A stretch of 12,275 nt of DNA from Anaeroplasma sp902783745 (GCA_946617655.1 CAMOKL010000038.1:1-12275), one strand, 5' to 3'; positions 5,507 to 12,275 are shown, numbered from the stretch's first letter. Numbers and translations are program-made. Notes: generated by a model from the sequence alone, not told the origin.

Positions 5507-5713
5507 CTAAAAAAATAAACTATTATTATAATAATTCAAGCTTGAATCTGTTAAAGGAATGTAATCTTTTAAAGATTCATTATTCTCATTTGAATCATTT
5601 TTTGTACAGCTTTCATTAATAACTATAATCTTAGAATCTTTATCACAACCTGTTAATAAAAATACTGATGACATAGCTCCTAATGCTACACATATAACAC
5701 TAATTTTTTTCAT
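5507..5713 (-). CDS. Small predicted lipoprotein of unknown function
   Basis: A 68-residue protein with a clear lipoprotein signal: MKK, a hydrophobic stretch (ISVICVALGAMSSVFLL), and lipobox LLTGC with the lipidated Cys at 23. The mature part is about 46 residues, polar and rich in Asp, Asn and Ser, with no recognisable domain. It should be anchored to the outer face of the membrane. An AAAGGAG ribosome site stands before the ATG, a TATAAT -10 box lies at 5738-5743, and a good terminator follows, so it looks like a real monocistronic gene. Function is not known. A truncated remnant of a longer lipoprotein is an alternative. Confidence 0.7.
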   Translation of the reverse strand: MKKISVICVALGAMSSVFLLTGCDKDSKIIVINESCTKNDSNENNESLKDYIPLTDSSLNYYNNSLFF

Positions 5714-5737
5714 TACATTACTCCTTTAAACAATTAA

Positions 5738-5743
5738 ATTATA
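5738..5743 (-). promoter_or_regulatory. -10 box of the small lipoprotein gene
   Basis: TATAAT on the minus strand, 25 nt upstream of the start codon. No convincing -35 is seen at 16-18 nt distance, so the promoter may be weak or activated. Confidence 0.4.
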
Positions 5744-5769
5744 GTTTAAGATTATGGGAATAATGTGGG

Positions 5770-5803
5770 ATTAAATAAGAAAACGTGAGGTATTTCTCAC
5801 GTT
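5770..5803 (-). terminator. Intrinsic terminator of the perR-rubrerythrin operon
   Basis: The minus-strand arms AACGTGAG (5796-5803) and CTCACGTT (5782-5789) close a 6-nt loop and are followed by TTCTTATTT. It lies 11 nt after the rubrerythrin stop. Confidence 0.8.
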
Positions 5804-5814
5804 AAATTAATATT

Positions 5815-6366
5815 TTACTTCTTATTGAAATATCTTTTTGCAAGTGCATCAAATGCCTTACCATGTCTTGCTTCATCCTTAGCCATTTCATGTACAGTGT
5901 CATGAATTGCATCTAAGTTAAGCTTCTTTGCTCTTACAGCTAAGTCAAGCTTACCTGCAGTTGCACCTGATTCAGCTAATACTCTAACCTTTAAATTTTC
6001 TTCTGTAGATTTAGATAAAACCTCACCTAATAATTCAGCAAACTTAGCTGCATGTTCAGCTTCTTCAAATGCTGCTTTTTCAAAATACATACCAATTTCA
6101 GGATAACCTTCTCTATATGCTTGACGAGACATTGCTAAATACATACCAACCTCAGTACATTCAGCTTCATAGTTATGTCTTAAATCTACTTTAATATCTT
6201 CTGGTGCATCCTTTGCAACACCAACTTCATGTTCACATGCAAATGATACTTCTGTTAATTCTTCAAACTTTGAAGCAGGAGCCTTACATACTGGACATTT
6301 AAAATCTTCAGGTAAACTATCTCCTTCATATACATATCCACATACCTTACATACATACTTTTTCAT
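5815..6366 (-). CDS. rbr: Reverse rubrerythrin (N-terminal rubredoxin, C-terminal ferritin-like diiron domain)
   Basis: A cytoplasmic non-haem iron peroxidase of anaerobes and microaerobes that reduces H2O2 to water using electrons passed through its rubredoxin site. The 183 residues begin with a rubredoxin domain with Cys pairs YVCKVCGY (C6, C9) and KCPVCK (C24, C27). A four-helix ferritin-like domain follows (about 60-180) with EEAEH (101-105) and DEARHG ExxH-type diiron ligands. The rubredoxin-first order is the 'reverse' form known from clostridia, opposite to classical rubrerythrin. It starts 21 nt after the Fur/PerR-family gene on the same strand, with a GGAAGG ribosome site, and so is probably the second gene of a peroxide-response operon. 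Length and metal ligands look intact. Confidence 0.93.
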   Translation of the reverse strand: MKKYVCKVCGYVYEGDSLPEDFKCPVCKAPASKFEELTEVSFACEHEVGVAKDAPEDIKVDLRHNYEAECTEVGMYLAMSRQAYREGYPEIGMYFEKAAFEEAEHAAKFAELLGEVLSKSTEENLKVRVLAESGATAGKLDLAVRAKKLNLDAIHDTVHEMAKDEARHGKAFDALAKRYFNKK

Positions 6367-6387
6367 CTTTAAAATACCTTCCTTTAT

Positions 6388-6777
6388 CTATTTTTTATTT
6401 ATTTCAAGTCCACAATCATGACAAATTCCATATAATACCATATCATAATCACAAACGTTTGAAACATCTAGTTGCTTAAATGTTTGTTCGTCAACTGATA
6501 TAAATTTAGGATCAATATCACTTATTTTCCCGCATTTATTACAAACAAAGTGGAAATGTCTTTTCTTTATTGTTTCATAGACATCTAAATCCTTAAGCTT
6601 TACTTTTCTAATTTTTCCATCTTCTTCTAATGTATTTAAATTTCTATAAATAGTTGCTAAAGAAACTTTAGCATTATTTTCTTCTAAATACTCTATTAAT
6701 TCTTCTGTGGAAGCATGTCCTAAAAACTCTAGAGCTTGTACTACTTCCATTCGTTGATTTGTATTACGTCTTTGCAT
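6388..6777 (-). CDS. perR: Fur/PerR-family metal-dependent repressor, likely peroxide sensor
   Basis: A 129-residue Fur-family protein with an N-terminal winged helix (VSLATIYRNLNTLEEDGKI recognition region, about 38-56) and a C-terminal dimerisation/metal domain. Two CxxC pairs (C79/C82 and C119/C122) form the structural zinc site. Regulatory-site residues line up with B. subtilis PerR: H21 with H37, H74 and H76 with H91 and H93, and D87 with D104, the Asp typical of peroxide-sensing PerR. E68 stands at the Asp85 position, which is Fur-like. The N-terminus is about 16 residues shorter than B. subtilis PerR. It sits directly upstream of rubrerythrin and behind a Fur/PerR-like box, so autoregulated control of peroxide detoxification is the best guess. 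Fur or Zur cannot be excluded, and the symbol is tentative. Confidence 0.85.
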   Translation of the reverse strand: MQRRNTNQRMEVVQALEFLGHASTEELIEYLEENNAKVSLATIYRNLNTLEEDGKIRKVKLKDLDVYETIKKRHFHFVCNKCGKISDIDPKFISVDEQTFKQLDVSNVCDYDMVLYGICHDCGLEINKK

Positions 6778-6810
6778 AAAATGCTCCTATTAAGAACTAT
6801 TTTCGATTAC

Positions 6811-6860
6811 ATTATACTTATAAATAATAGGTTAGTCAATGCTAATGATAATAATTCTTA
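6811..6860 (-). promoter_or_regulatory. perR-rbr promoter with Fur/PerR-type box
   Basis: On the minus strand TTGACT (6834-6839), a 17-nt spacer and TATAAT (6811-6816) form a near-consensus promoter. Just upstream, TAAGAATTATTATCA (6846-6860) fits the 7-1-7 Fur/PerR pattern TGATAAT-N-ATTATCA at 12 of 14 positions, with one perfect half site. The box lies 6 bp upstream of the -35. Confidence 0.6.
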
Positions 6861-6861
6861 A

Positions 6862-6890
6862 TAAGAAAAATAGGATGAATATCATCCTAT
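6862..6890 (-). terminator. Intrinsic terminator of the aldolase gene
   Basis: The minus-strand arms ATAGGATGA (6882-6890) and TCATCCTAT (6870-6878) enclose a 3-nt loop and are followed by TTTTTCTT. The stem overlaps the stop codon of the aldolase gene. Its downstream end touches the Fur/PerR-like box region. Confidence 0.85.
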
Positions 6891-7924
6891 AATTTTTCTA
6901 ATATATCTAAAAGCTTATAACAATCTTCTTTTTTAGTTGCCCATGATGTTACAAATCTAACAATTGTATTATTTTTATCATAAGTGCCAAAATATGTTAC
7001 ATCAACATATTTGATTAATTCTTTATACTTATTATTATCAAGTATTATAAATAATTGGTTTGTATCAGAATTAATATATTCTACTAAATTTAATTTTTTG
7101 AATCCTTCTTTTAAAATAGATGCACATTCTATTGCAGAAGTACCAATCTTAAAATATAGATTATCAGTAAATAATGTATCAAACTGTATACCTAAGATTC
7201 TTCCTTTTGCAAGTAATCCTCCATGCATCTTAATTGATGTAAAAAATCCAGTCTTTAAGTTATTATTTCTTATAACTATAGCCTCACCCATTAAAAGTCC
7301 ACATTTAGTACCACCAATATAAAATACATCGAAAAATTTTGCGAATTCAGCAAAAGTTAATTCATTTGATGAAGCTTTAAGTCCATATGCTAATCTTGCA
7401 CCATCACAATATAGATACATATTATATTTATCACATACTTTTCTTATGTTAATAAGCTCTTCTTTTGAATATATGGTACCATATTCTGTTGGATATGATA
7501 TATATACCATTTTAGGCATTACCATATGAGGATATGATGTATCATTATAAAAGTTTGTCATATATTGATCTATATCTTCTGCTTTGATCTTTCCATTTAT
7601 ATTTGGAAGTGTTATAACCTTATGACCACTAAATTCAATTGCGCCAGCTTCATGTGTTGCAATATGTGAAGTATCTATAGTTAATACTCCTTCATATCCT
7701 TTTAAGATAGTATCTATTACTATGAAATTTGTTTGTGTACCACCACAAACAAAATATATGTCATTATCTTCATCTAATATCTTATTTATTTTTTCTTTAG
7801 CAGCCAATGAATATATATCAGTACCATAGCCACTACTAGATTCTAGATTTGTTTCATTTAATCTTTTTAATACGAGAGGATGACATCCTTCCATATAATC
7901 CGATAAAAACATTAATTTATTCAT
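6887..7924 (-). CDS. ltaE: Low-specificity L-threonine aldolase family (PLP-dependent, beta-eliminating-lyase fold)
   Basis: A 345-residue fold-type I PLP enzyme that probably cleaves L-threonine or allo-threonine to glycine and acetaldehyde. Signatures are a GGTQTN phosphate-binding segment (61-66), an HEAGAIE motif with the PLP-stacking His (H91), YCDGARLAYG with D174 for the pyridine nitrogen, and FYIGGTKCG with the Schiff-base lysine K207. The length is normal for the family (about 340). The start at 7924 (MNKLMFLSDY) is chosen over the frame opening at 7954 because GGAGA stands 7 nt before it and the longer start lies in the terminator hairpin of the upstream gene. It follows the SNF2 gene closely but behind a terminator. 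Substrate preference cannot be read; related enzymes act on other beta-hydroxy or aromatic amino acids. Confidence 0.85.
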   Translation of the reverse strand: MNKLMFLSDYMEGCHPLVLKRLNETNLESSSGYGTDIYSLAAKEKINKILDEDNDIYFVCGGTQTNFIVIDTILKGYEGVLTIDTSHIATHEAGAIEFSGHKVITLPNINGKIKAEDIDQYMTNFYNDTSYPHMVMPKMVYISYPTEYGTIYSKEELINIRKVCDKYNMYLYCDGARLAYGLKASSNELTFAEFAKFFDVFYIGGTKCGLLMGEAIVIRNNNLKTGFFTSIKMHGGLLAKGRILGIQFDTLFTDNLYFKIGTSAIECASILKEGFKKLNLVEYINSDTNQLFIILDNNKYKELIKYVDVTYFGTYDKNNTIVRFVTSWATKKEDCYKLLDILEKL

Positions 7925-7938
7925 ATAATATCTCCATA

Positions 7939-7966
7939 TATTATAAAAGCCCATTGCTGGGCTTTT
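7939..7966 (-). terminator. Intrinsic terminator of the SNF2 gene
   Basis: AAAAGCCCA (minus, 7958-7966) pairs perfectly with TGGGCTTTT (7945-7953) over a 4-nt loop, followed by TATAATAT. It starts 2 nt after the SNF2 stop codon. TATAAT after the stem might also serve as a -10 for the aldolase gene, though no -35 is clear. Otherwise the aldolase depends on read-through. Confidence 0.8.
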
Positions 7967-7967
7967 A

Positions 7968-10900
7968 CTATTCTAATAATTCTAAAATATCATTTCTTGT
8001 AAGCTTAAATGGCTTTTTAGCATCATCTGATACAACAATAGATTCTGCAAGTTCTTTTTTAATACCTTGAAGTTTAACAACCTTTTCTTCAATTGTATTC
8101 TTACAAATAAGCTTAATAACAGTAACATTCTTTTCTTGACCAATTCTATAAGCTCTATCTGTTGCTTGAGCTTCTGCTGATGAATTCCACCATGGATCTA
8201 AGTGAATTACCATATCGGCACCAACTAAATTTAATCCAGTACCACCAGCCTTAAGTGATATAATAAATACTTTTATATCATCATTAGAATTGAATTCAGA
8301 AACCATTTCCATTCTAACCTTAGCTTTTGTTTGACCATCTAAGATAAAATGCTTAATTCCCATATTATCTAATTCCTTAGAAATAATAGGAAATGATTGT
8401 GCAAATTGAGAGAATACTAATATTCTATGACCTGCTTCAATTGATGATTTAATTAAATCAACAGCCATATTAATCTTAGTATTTTCAAATGGTTCTTGTA
8501 ATATAAGCTCAGGAGTAATACAGATTTGACGTAATCTAGTTAATAATGCTAATACATTATTTCCACCATTCTTCAAATCGTCTTTTAGCTTTTCAACATA
8601 AATGTCATATACTTCCTTTTGCTTATCTTCCATCTTGCAGTAATAATAATCTTCAATCTTATCAGGTAAATCCTTTAATACATCTTTCTTTGTTCTTCTT
8701 AAGATGAAAGGAGATACTCTTTTCTTTAGATTATTTAAGGCCTCATCGTCATCATGTACGATTAAAGATTCATATCTTGATTTAAAATGTGAATAATTAG
8801 ATAAATATCCTGGCATTAAGAAATCAAATATACTCCATAAGTCTGCAAGACCATTTTCAATAGGTGTACCTGTAAGTGCAAAATTAATCTCTGATTTAAT
8901 AGATTTAATTGCTTCACTCTTTTGTGCAAATTGATTCTTAATGAATTGTGCTTCATCAGCAATTACAAATCTAAATCTTTCCTTATATATATTCATATCA
9001 CGTCTTAATGAATCATATGATGTTATATATAATATCTTTTCATCAGGCTTGATATTATTAATCATTTCTTCTCTTATATCAGATGGACCTATAATTAATT
9101 TAACAGGAGCTTGATATTTCCATTTTTCACATTCTATTTCCCAGTTATAAACTAATGACATAGGACATACAATTAGTGATGGCATAGCTTTATCATCACT
9201 TTCTAGGAATGATATTACTTCTAATGTTTTACCAAGACCCATATCATCAGCTAAAATACCGCCAAATCCAAAGTTAGATAAAGTTTTTAACCATCTATAT
9301 CCTTCAATTTGATAATTTCTTAAAATATCATTTAAAGGGGCTTTTGGTAAATATTTACTCTTTTTATAATTTTGGATTTCTTTAATAATCCTAATTATAT
9401 CATTATCCATATCTACCATAGGGTCTCCACCATTAACTAACTTTAATAAGTAATTTAATGGTTTAGATATAGGCTTATTTAAATCTTTTATAGAAATATT
9501 AAAATCTTCCATAAAATCATCTATTTCTTTTGCGGATTCTTCATCTATTTCTAAAATAGTATTATCCTTAAGCTTGATAAATTTCTTCTTTTCATGATAT
9601 GCCTTTAACATTGCTTGAATATCTTCTTCTGATAATTCACCATTAGAGAATTTAAATTCAAGTAATCCTACATTATAAGATATAGAAACTCTAGTTTTAG
9701 TAGATTTCTTTGTCTTAACAGCTTTCATATCTTCATCAAAATATACATTACCAAATGATTTAAGATTAGATAAGTCATCTGTTAAAAATTTATATTGTAA
9801 TCCTAAATCCTCAATCATGTATTTTCTATCTTTATTACGTACAAATTGATATCCTTCTACTGTCTTAAAGTAACCATCAAGTAGTTGCTTCAAATAAGGA
9901 CTTTTTCTTGATGGTTCATCACAACTAATTTTTGGATTTAAATACATGATATTATCAACATATGATAAATAAGAATTAACAGAAATATCAGGAATAGGAT
10001 ATTTATTATAGAATTCATTATCAATTGAAATATCTTTTTTAATTAAAGGTAATACTTCAGATATAAATTTATTAGAATCTACATCAATTATTAATGAACC
10101 ATTTACTTTAAATAAATAATTATATAATCTTGATTCAGTTCTTGATTTATATGAATAAAGATAAATATTATCCTGATCAATAAAATAAGCATTATTAATA
10201 CCTGATAATAATAATTCAGAATTATCTGGTGAAACTATAGATAAATAATTATCATCTAGCTTAATTGATGCCATAGTTGTAGGATATATAAATCTAGCAT
10301 AGGCTTTATCTTTATTTCTTTGTTTATAAAAAATTACATTATTAGCATATATTTCAAATATTCTTAAAACTTGAGCTTTATGAATAACAATACTCTTATC
10401 AGTATCATCTTGTGCAATTGTTTCTAAGAAATCATAGAATTGCTTAGATATCTTATCAAAGCATTCATAAGAATGTCTAAAAGTTAATTTTTGACCGTAT
10501 GTATATTCAATATTATTTTCAGTAATATCGATAAATTCTTTAATAGATTTAACGACATAATCCTTATCAAAGCCTATTTTTAATGATAAATCATAGCTTT
10601 GTCTATCATTTTCTTCTATTACTGGAATTAAATGAATTTGACCAAAATATGGGTTTGATACCTTAATATCATCAGCAAGTTTTTCTAAGATTGCTTGATG
10701 GAAGGCACCTTGTTTTTTTCTTTCATATTTGCTTACTTCTTTATCAAATTCAGCTCTATTAATTAAAGCTAAACCAAAAGCATAGATTGCAGTTAGATGA
10801 ATGCATGAATGTTGTTTTAAAAATTGTAGACAACCACATTGTCCTGATTTTAAAGAATAATCAGATTTGATTGTAATATCAATCTTTTGTGCTTTAAATA

Positions 10901-11051
10901 CTTCTATAAATAGATTAGTTGGTTCAACAAAAAAGCCATTTTCCTTTTCTTTTATAGTAACATATGCATCCGAATTATTTTTCGCATTATCTAAGATTTG
11001 AAAAAGTATAGATGATTGATCAAATTTGAATAATAAATCACTTAAGCGCAT
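7968..11051 (-). CDS. SWIM-domain SNF2-family DNA-dependent ATPase
   Basis: A 1027-residue bacterial SNF2/Rad54-like motor (superfamily 2). A SWIM zinc finger lies near the N-terminus (C72-x-C74 ... C83-x-H85, in GQCGCLQ and HSCIHL). A long middle region (about 130-540) matches the position of the bacterial SNF2-helicase-associated domain. The motor occupies about 570-1027. Its motifs are Walker A DDMGLGKT (K608), DEAQ (699-702), TGTPIEN (about 727-733), FILRRTKKDV, the C-lobe SLKAGGTGLNL and LDPWWN, and the arginine finger QATDRAYRIGQ (about 962-972). Members translocate on duplex DNA and remodel protein-DNA contacts; in bacteria the role is mostly unknown, and RNA polymerase recycling (RapA) is a distant parallel. 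All motifs are intact. It is monocistronic with an extended -10 promoter and its own terminator, and no methylase or nuclease partner is beside it. Confidence 0.93.
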   Translation of the reverse strand: MRLSDLLFKFDQSSILFQILDNAKNNSDAYVTIKEKENGFFVEPTNLFIEVFKAQKIDITIKSDYSLKSGQCGCLQFLKQHSCIHLTAIYAFGLALINRAEFDKEVSKYERKKQGAFHQAILEKLADDIKVSNPYFGQIHLIPVIEENDRQSYDLSLKIGFDKDYVVKSIKEFIDITENNIEYTYGQKLTFRHSYECFDKISKQFYDFLETIAQDDTDKSIVIHKAQVLRIFEIYANNVIFYKQRNKDKAYARFIYPTTMASIKLDDNYLSIVSPDNSELLLSGINNAYFIDQDNIYLYSYKSRTESRLYNYLFKVNGSLIIDVDSNKFISEVLPLIKKDISIDNEFYNKYPIPDISVNSYLSYVDNIMYLNPKISCDEPSRKSPYLKQLLDGYFKTVEGYQFVRNKDRKYMIEDLGLQYKFLTDDLSNLKSFGNVYFDEDMKAVKTKKSTKTRVSISYNVGLLEFKFSNGELSEEDIQAMLKAYHEKKKFIKLKDNTILEIDEESAKEIDDFMEDFNISIKDLNKPISKPLNYLLKLVNGGDPMVDMDNDIIRIIKEIQNYKKSKYLPKAPLNDILRNYQIEGYRWLKTLSNFGFGGILADDMGLGKTLEVISFLESDDKAMPSLIVCPMSLVYNWEIECEKWKYQAPVKLIIGPSDIREEMINNIKPDEKILYITSYDSLRRDMNIYKERFRFVIADEAQFIKNQFAQKSEAIKSIKSEINFALTGTPIENGLADLWSIFDFLMPGYLSNYSHFKSRYESLIVHDDDEALNNLKKRVSPFILRRTKKDVLKDLPDKIEDYYYCKMEDKQKEVYDIYVEKLKDDLKNGGNNVLALLTRLRQICITPELILQEPFENTKINMAVDLIKSSIEAGHRILVFSQFAQSFPIISKELDNMGIKHFILDGQTKAKVRMEMVSEFNSNDDIKVFIISLKAGGTGLNLVGADMVIHLDPWWNSSAEAQATDRAYRIGQEKNVTVIKLICKNTIEEKVVKLQGIKKELAESIVVSDDAKKPFKLTRNDILELLE

Positions 11052-11090
11052 AAAAAAACTCCTAATAAATACCTTTTTAGTACTTTATAG

Positions 11091-11099
11091 ATTATACCA
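11091..11099 (-). promoter_or_regulatory. Extended -10 promoter of the SNF2 gene
   Basis: TGGTATAAT on the minus strand (TATAAT at 11091-11096) is an extended -10 element. The -35 region is only an A/T run. An AGGAG ribosome site precedes the start at 11051. Confidence 0.5.
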
Positions 11100-11199
11100 T
11101 TAAGCATATTTTTTTTAAAGATTTAAATAGTCTTTTTTTATGTGAAATTTTGGACAAAAATACTTTTATAATTCTAATTGATTTTATGTTATTATATAT

Positions 11200-11246
11200 T
11201 TAGTTTGTTTTAACTAATTGATAAAATAAACTTTTAATGTTATAAT
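11200..11246 (+). promoter_or_regulatory. Promoter and candidate metal-regulator operator of the DtxR-family gene
   Basis: TTGATA (11218-11223), a 17-nt spacer and TATAAT (11241-11246) lie 31 nt before the start codon, which has an AGGAGG ribosome site. Immediately before the -35, TTAGTT (11200-11205) and AACTAA (11212-11217) form an inverted repeat whose outer bases resemble the DtxR/MntR-type TTAG..CTAA operator pattern. Autoregulation is plausible. Confidence 0.55.
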
Positions 11247-11277
11247 CAAAATAAATATAAGTAGGAGGGTTTATCGT

Positions 11278-11652
11278 ATGAATCTACTTGAATCTGGTGA
11301 AGACTATTTAGAAGCTATTTTAATGCTTTCAACAAAGCAAAAAGATGTACATGCAATAGATGTTGCAAATGAATTAAATTTCTCAAAGCCAAGTGTTTCT
11401 ATAGCTTTAAAAAAGCTTAAGGAAGGCGGATATATTGATATAGATGAGCATAATCACCTTCATTTAACTGATAGTGGCATGGAAGTTGCTCAAAAGATAT
11501 ATGAAAGACATATACTTCTAACACAAATTCTTATTGAATTAGGTGTAGATAGTGAAGTTGCTGCAAAAGATGCATGTAAGCTTGAACATGATCTTACTAC
11601 TCAATCATTCCAAGCTATCAAAAATTATTATAATAAAGTACATAATAAGTAA
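11278..11652 (+). CDS. DtxR/MntR-family metal-dependent transcriptional regulator
   Basis: A 124-residue regulator of metal homeostasis (iron or manganese). It has an N-terminal winged helix (VANELNFSKPSVSIALKKLKEGGYI, about 29-53) and a helical dimerisation/metal domain; the C-terminal SH3-like domain of DtxR is absent, as in MntR. Candidate ligands are D9 and E12 (SGEDYLEAI), H78 (YERHILL), and CKLEH (C100, E103, H104). B. subtilis MntR has Glu99 where this protein has C100, while DtxR has Cys102 there; the Asp at position 9 is MntR-like. The metal therefore cannot be assigned safely. It is the only plus-strand gene, diverges from the SNF2 gene, and faces the remnant of a CobW-type metallochaperone, with a shared terminator between them. 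Confidence 0.88.
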   Translation: MNLLESGEDYLEAILMLSTKQKDVHAIDVANELNFSKPSVSIALKKLKEGGYIDIDEHNHLHLTDSGMEVAQKIYERHILLTQILIELGVDSEVAAKDACKLEHDLTTQSFQAIKNYYNKVHNK

Positions 11653-11680
11653 AAGGCAATCAAACGAGATTGTCTTTTTT
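11651..11680 (+). terminator. Intrinsic terminator of the DtxR-family gene
   Basis: AAAAGGCAATC (11651-11661) pairs with GATTGTCTTTT (11668-11678) around AAACGA, with one G-U pair, and continues into a T-tract. The left arm overlaps the stop codon. The A-run on the left gives weak bidirectional capacity. Confidence 0.85.
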
Positions 11681-11688
11681 ATTATATA

Positions 11689-12004
11689 TTAATATGTTAA
11701 ACATAAATTTAACTTATTTATCATTTCTTCTTTATTAAAGTTTCTACCAATAAATACTAATTGATTTATTCTTTCTTGATATACTGAATTCCAATCATCT
11801 AATAACTCAGAATAGTCTTTTAAATACTTCTTCTTTAGAAAAATAACCAAGCCATTGTCAAGTTTTAGAAATAGTCGTTTCTCCACCTGCAAATTATAAT
11901 AATCCTACATTTGATAGAGCTACTTTAAACCATAAATAACCTTTAGCTCTTATAATTTCTATTGAGAAATCTTCATCTAAATACTTTTCAAATTTAATTC
12001 TATC
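11689..12004 (-). pseudogene. Remnant of a CobW/COG0523 (YciC/ZagA-like) metallochaperone, C-terminal part
   Basis: Read on the minus strand, pieces in two frames add up to the C-terminal domain of a CobW-family P-loop GTPase metal chaperone. The first frame gives EIIRAKGYLWF and, after a TAA stop, AGGETTISK, then a TGA. After a shift near 11815 the other frame gives SELLDDWNSVYQERINQLVFIGRNFNKEEM and a normal stop. The order matches the family pattern (IIRAKGYLWF ... ISK..QW ... LL.DWD.VY.DR...LVFIG). The GTPase domain is missing: the remnant begins right at the T-tract of the tRNA-Glu(TTC) terminator. At least two nonsense changes and a frameshift make it non-functional. It may once have belonged with the facing metal regulator. 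Confidence 0.72.
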
Positions 12005-12039
12005 AAGAAAAAAATAAAGACGAACAATAAAGTTCGTCT
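12005..12039 (-). terminator. Intrinsic terminator of the rRNA-tRNA operon
   Basis: AGACGAAC and GTTCGTCT (12018-12025 and 12032-12039) form a perfect 8-bp stem with a 6-nt loop, followed on the minus strand by TTTATTTTTTTC. It lies 12 nt after the tRNA-Glu(TTC) 3' end. Confidence 0.88.
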
Positions 12040-12051
12040 GAATCTTATAAC

Positions 12052-12127
12052 TGGTGACCCGTACGGGGTTCGAACCCATAAATGCATGCGTGAAAGGCAT
12101 GTGTGTTAACCGTTTCACCAACGGGCC
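12052..12127 (-). tRNA. tRNA-Glu (anticodon TTC)
   Basis: A 76-nt tRNA with encoded CCA. The acceptor stem pairs GGCCCGT with ACGGGTC, and the anticodon stem CATGC/GCATG encloses CTTTCAC (anticodon TTC, reads GAA/GAG). The T arm contains GTTCGAAC. It lies 8 nt after tRNA-Asn and is the last gene of the rRNA operon tail. It shares most of its body with tRNA-Glu(CTC) but differs in the anticodon stem. Confidence 0.95.
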
Positions 12128-12135
12128 ATATAAAC

Positions 12136-12212
12136 TGGCGCCCGCTAAAGGACTTGAACCTTCGACACCCTGATTAACAGTCAGGTGCTCTAACCAACTG
12201 AGCTAAGCAAGC
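12136..12212 (-). tRNA. tRNA-Asn (anticodon GTT)
   Basis: A 77-nt tRNA with encoded CCA. The acceptor stem pairs GCTTGCT with AGCGGGC (two G-U pairs), the D arm begins GCTCAGTTGG, and the anticodon stem CCTGA/TCAGG encloses CTGTTAA (anticodon GTT). The T arm contains GTTCAAGTC and the discriminator is G. It lies about 24 nt downstream of 5S rRNA, a common rRNA-operon arrangement in Bacillota. Confidence 0.95.
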
Positions 12213-12235
12213 ACATATATTATATCAAAGAGAGA

Positions 12236-12275
12236 GCCTGGCAACTACCTACTCTTGCACGTTCGAAGCGTACTA
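12236..12275 (-). rRNA. 5S rRNA, 3' end (partial)
   Basis: The minus-strand sequence ends with AGAGTAGGTAGTTGCCAGGC, the typical 3' strand of 5S rRNA. About 40 nt are inside the window and the rest continues to the right. It places a full rRNA operon upstream. The exact mature 3' end is estimated. Confidence 0.85.

Noticed and set aside
7849..8070. Plus-strand open frame across the aldolase-SNF2 junction
   Set aside because: It is antisense to two well-supported genes and a terminator, with no ribosome site and no recognisable protein.
7968..11051. Phage-defence system built on the SNF2 ATPase (DISARM or similar)
   Set aside because: SNF2 proteins occur in defence loci, but here there is no methylase, nuclease or phospholipase-D partner, and the gene stands alone with its own promoter and terminator among housekeeping genes.
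11117..11140. Plus-strand terminator-like hairpin AAAGA/TCTTT followed by T-run
   Set aside because: The stem is only 5 bp of A/T pairs and no plus-strand gene lies upstream; it is probably just AT-rich spacer between divergent genes.
11689..12004. Recoding of TGA/TAA as sense codons in the CobW remnant
   Set aside because: A frameshift and a missing GTPase domain accompany the stops, and other genes in the window use TGG for Trp, so decay is the simpler explanation.
11894..12121. A 75-residue minus-strand gene starting inside tRNA-Glu(TTC)
   Set aside because: Its first half is the translated tRNA and terminator; only the last part is the CobW remnant.

Overview
The window is AT-rich DNA that looks like chromosome from an uncultured or gut-type Bacillota (Erysipelotrichia/Bacilli/Clostridia-like). 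Pointers to this are the long clostridial-type GluRS, a rubredoxin-first ('reverse') rubrerythrin next to a Fur/PerR regulator, a DtxR/MntR-type regulator, intrinsic terminators with long U-tracts, and consensus sigma-A promoters (TTGNNN-N17-TATAAT). The standard code is used, with TGG for Trp and TGA/TAA/TAG as stops. The species cannot be fixed from the sequence alone. Almost everything is transcribed leftwards (minus strand); only the DtxR-family regulator is on the plus strand.

Right end to left, in the direction of transcription. At the right edge lies the 3' end of a 5S rRNA, followed by tRNA-Asn(GTT), tRNA-Glu(TTC) and an intrinsic terminator, which is the tail of an rRNA operon. Next to that terminator is the decayed C-terminal part of a CobW/COG0523 metallochaperone. 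It faces a plus-strand DtxR/MntR-type metal regulator with its own promoter and a candidate operator. A 1027-residue SWIM-SNF2 ATPase comes next, then a threonine-aldolase-family PLP enzyme, then a Fur/PerR-rubrerythrin operon with a Fur/PerR-like box, and then a small lipoprotein. gltX follows, with a palindrome over its promoter, and 67 bp downstream is a second glutamate tRNA, tRNA-Glu(CTC).

The left 3.5 kb is an accessory region that starts at the 3' end of tRNA-Glu(CTC). It holds three successive toxin-antitoxin-type modules, all in the same orientation. They are an AbiEi/AbiEii pair, an XRE-type HTH plus HipA/CtkA-like kinase pair, and a second AbiEi-like gene that runs off the left edge. 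Each module is preceded by a terminator hairpin. The first hairpin belongs to tRNA-Glu(CTC). The other two are diverged copies of the same tRNA-end-plus-terminator segment, with CCA-like remnants of a tRNA 3' end and a shared 13-mer.

The most interesting reading is a tRNA-Glu-anchored array of toxin-antitoxin cassettes built by repeated insertion at, or duplication of, a tRNA 3' end. The kinase family includes HipA, whose known E. coli target is GltX. The AbiEii/MenT family includes enzymes that modify tRNA 3' ends. Both lie directly downstream of gltX and tRNA-Glu. That target link is inference from position only. No integrase, transposase or CRISPR array is visible in the window.
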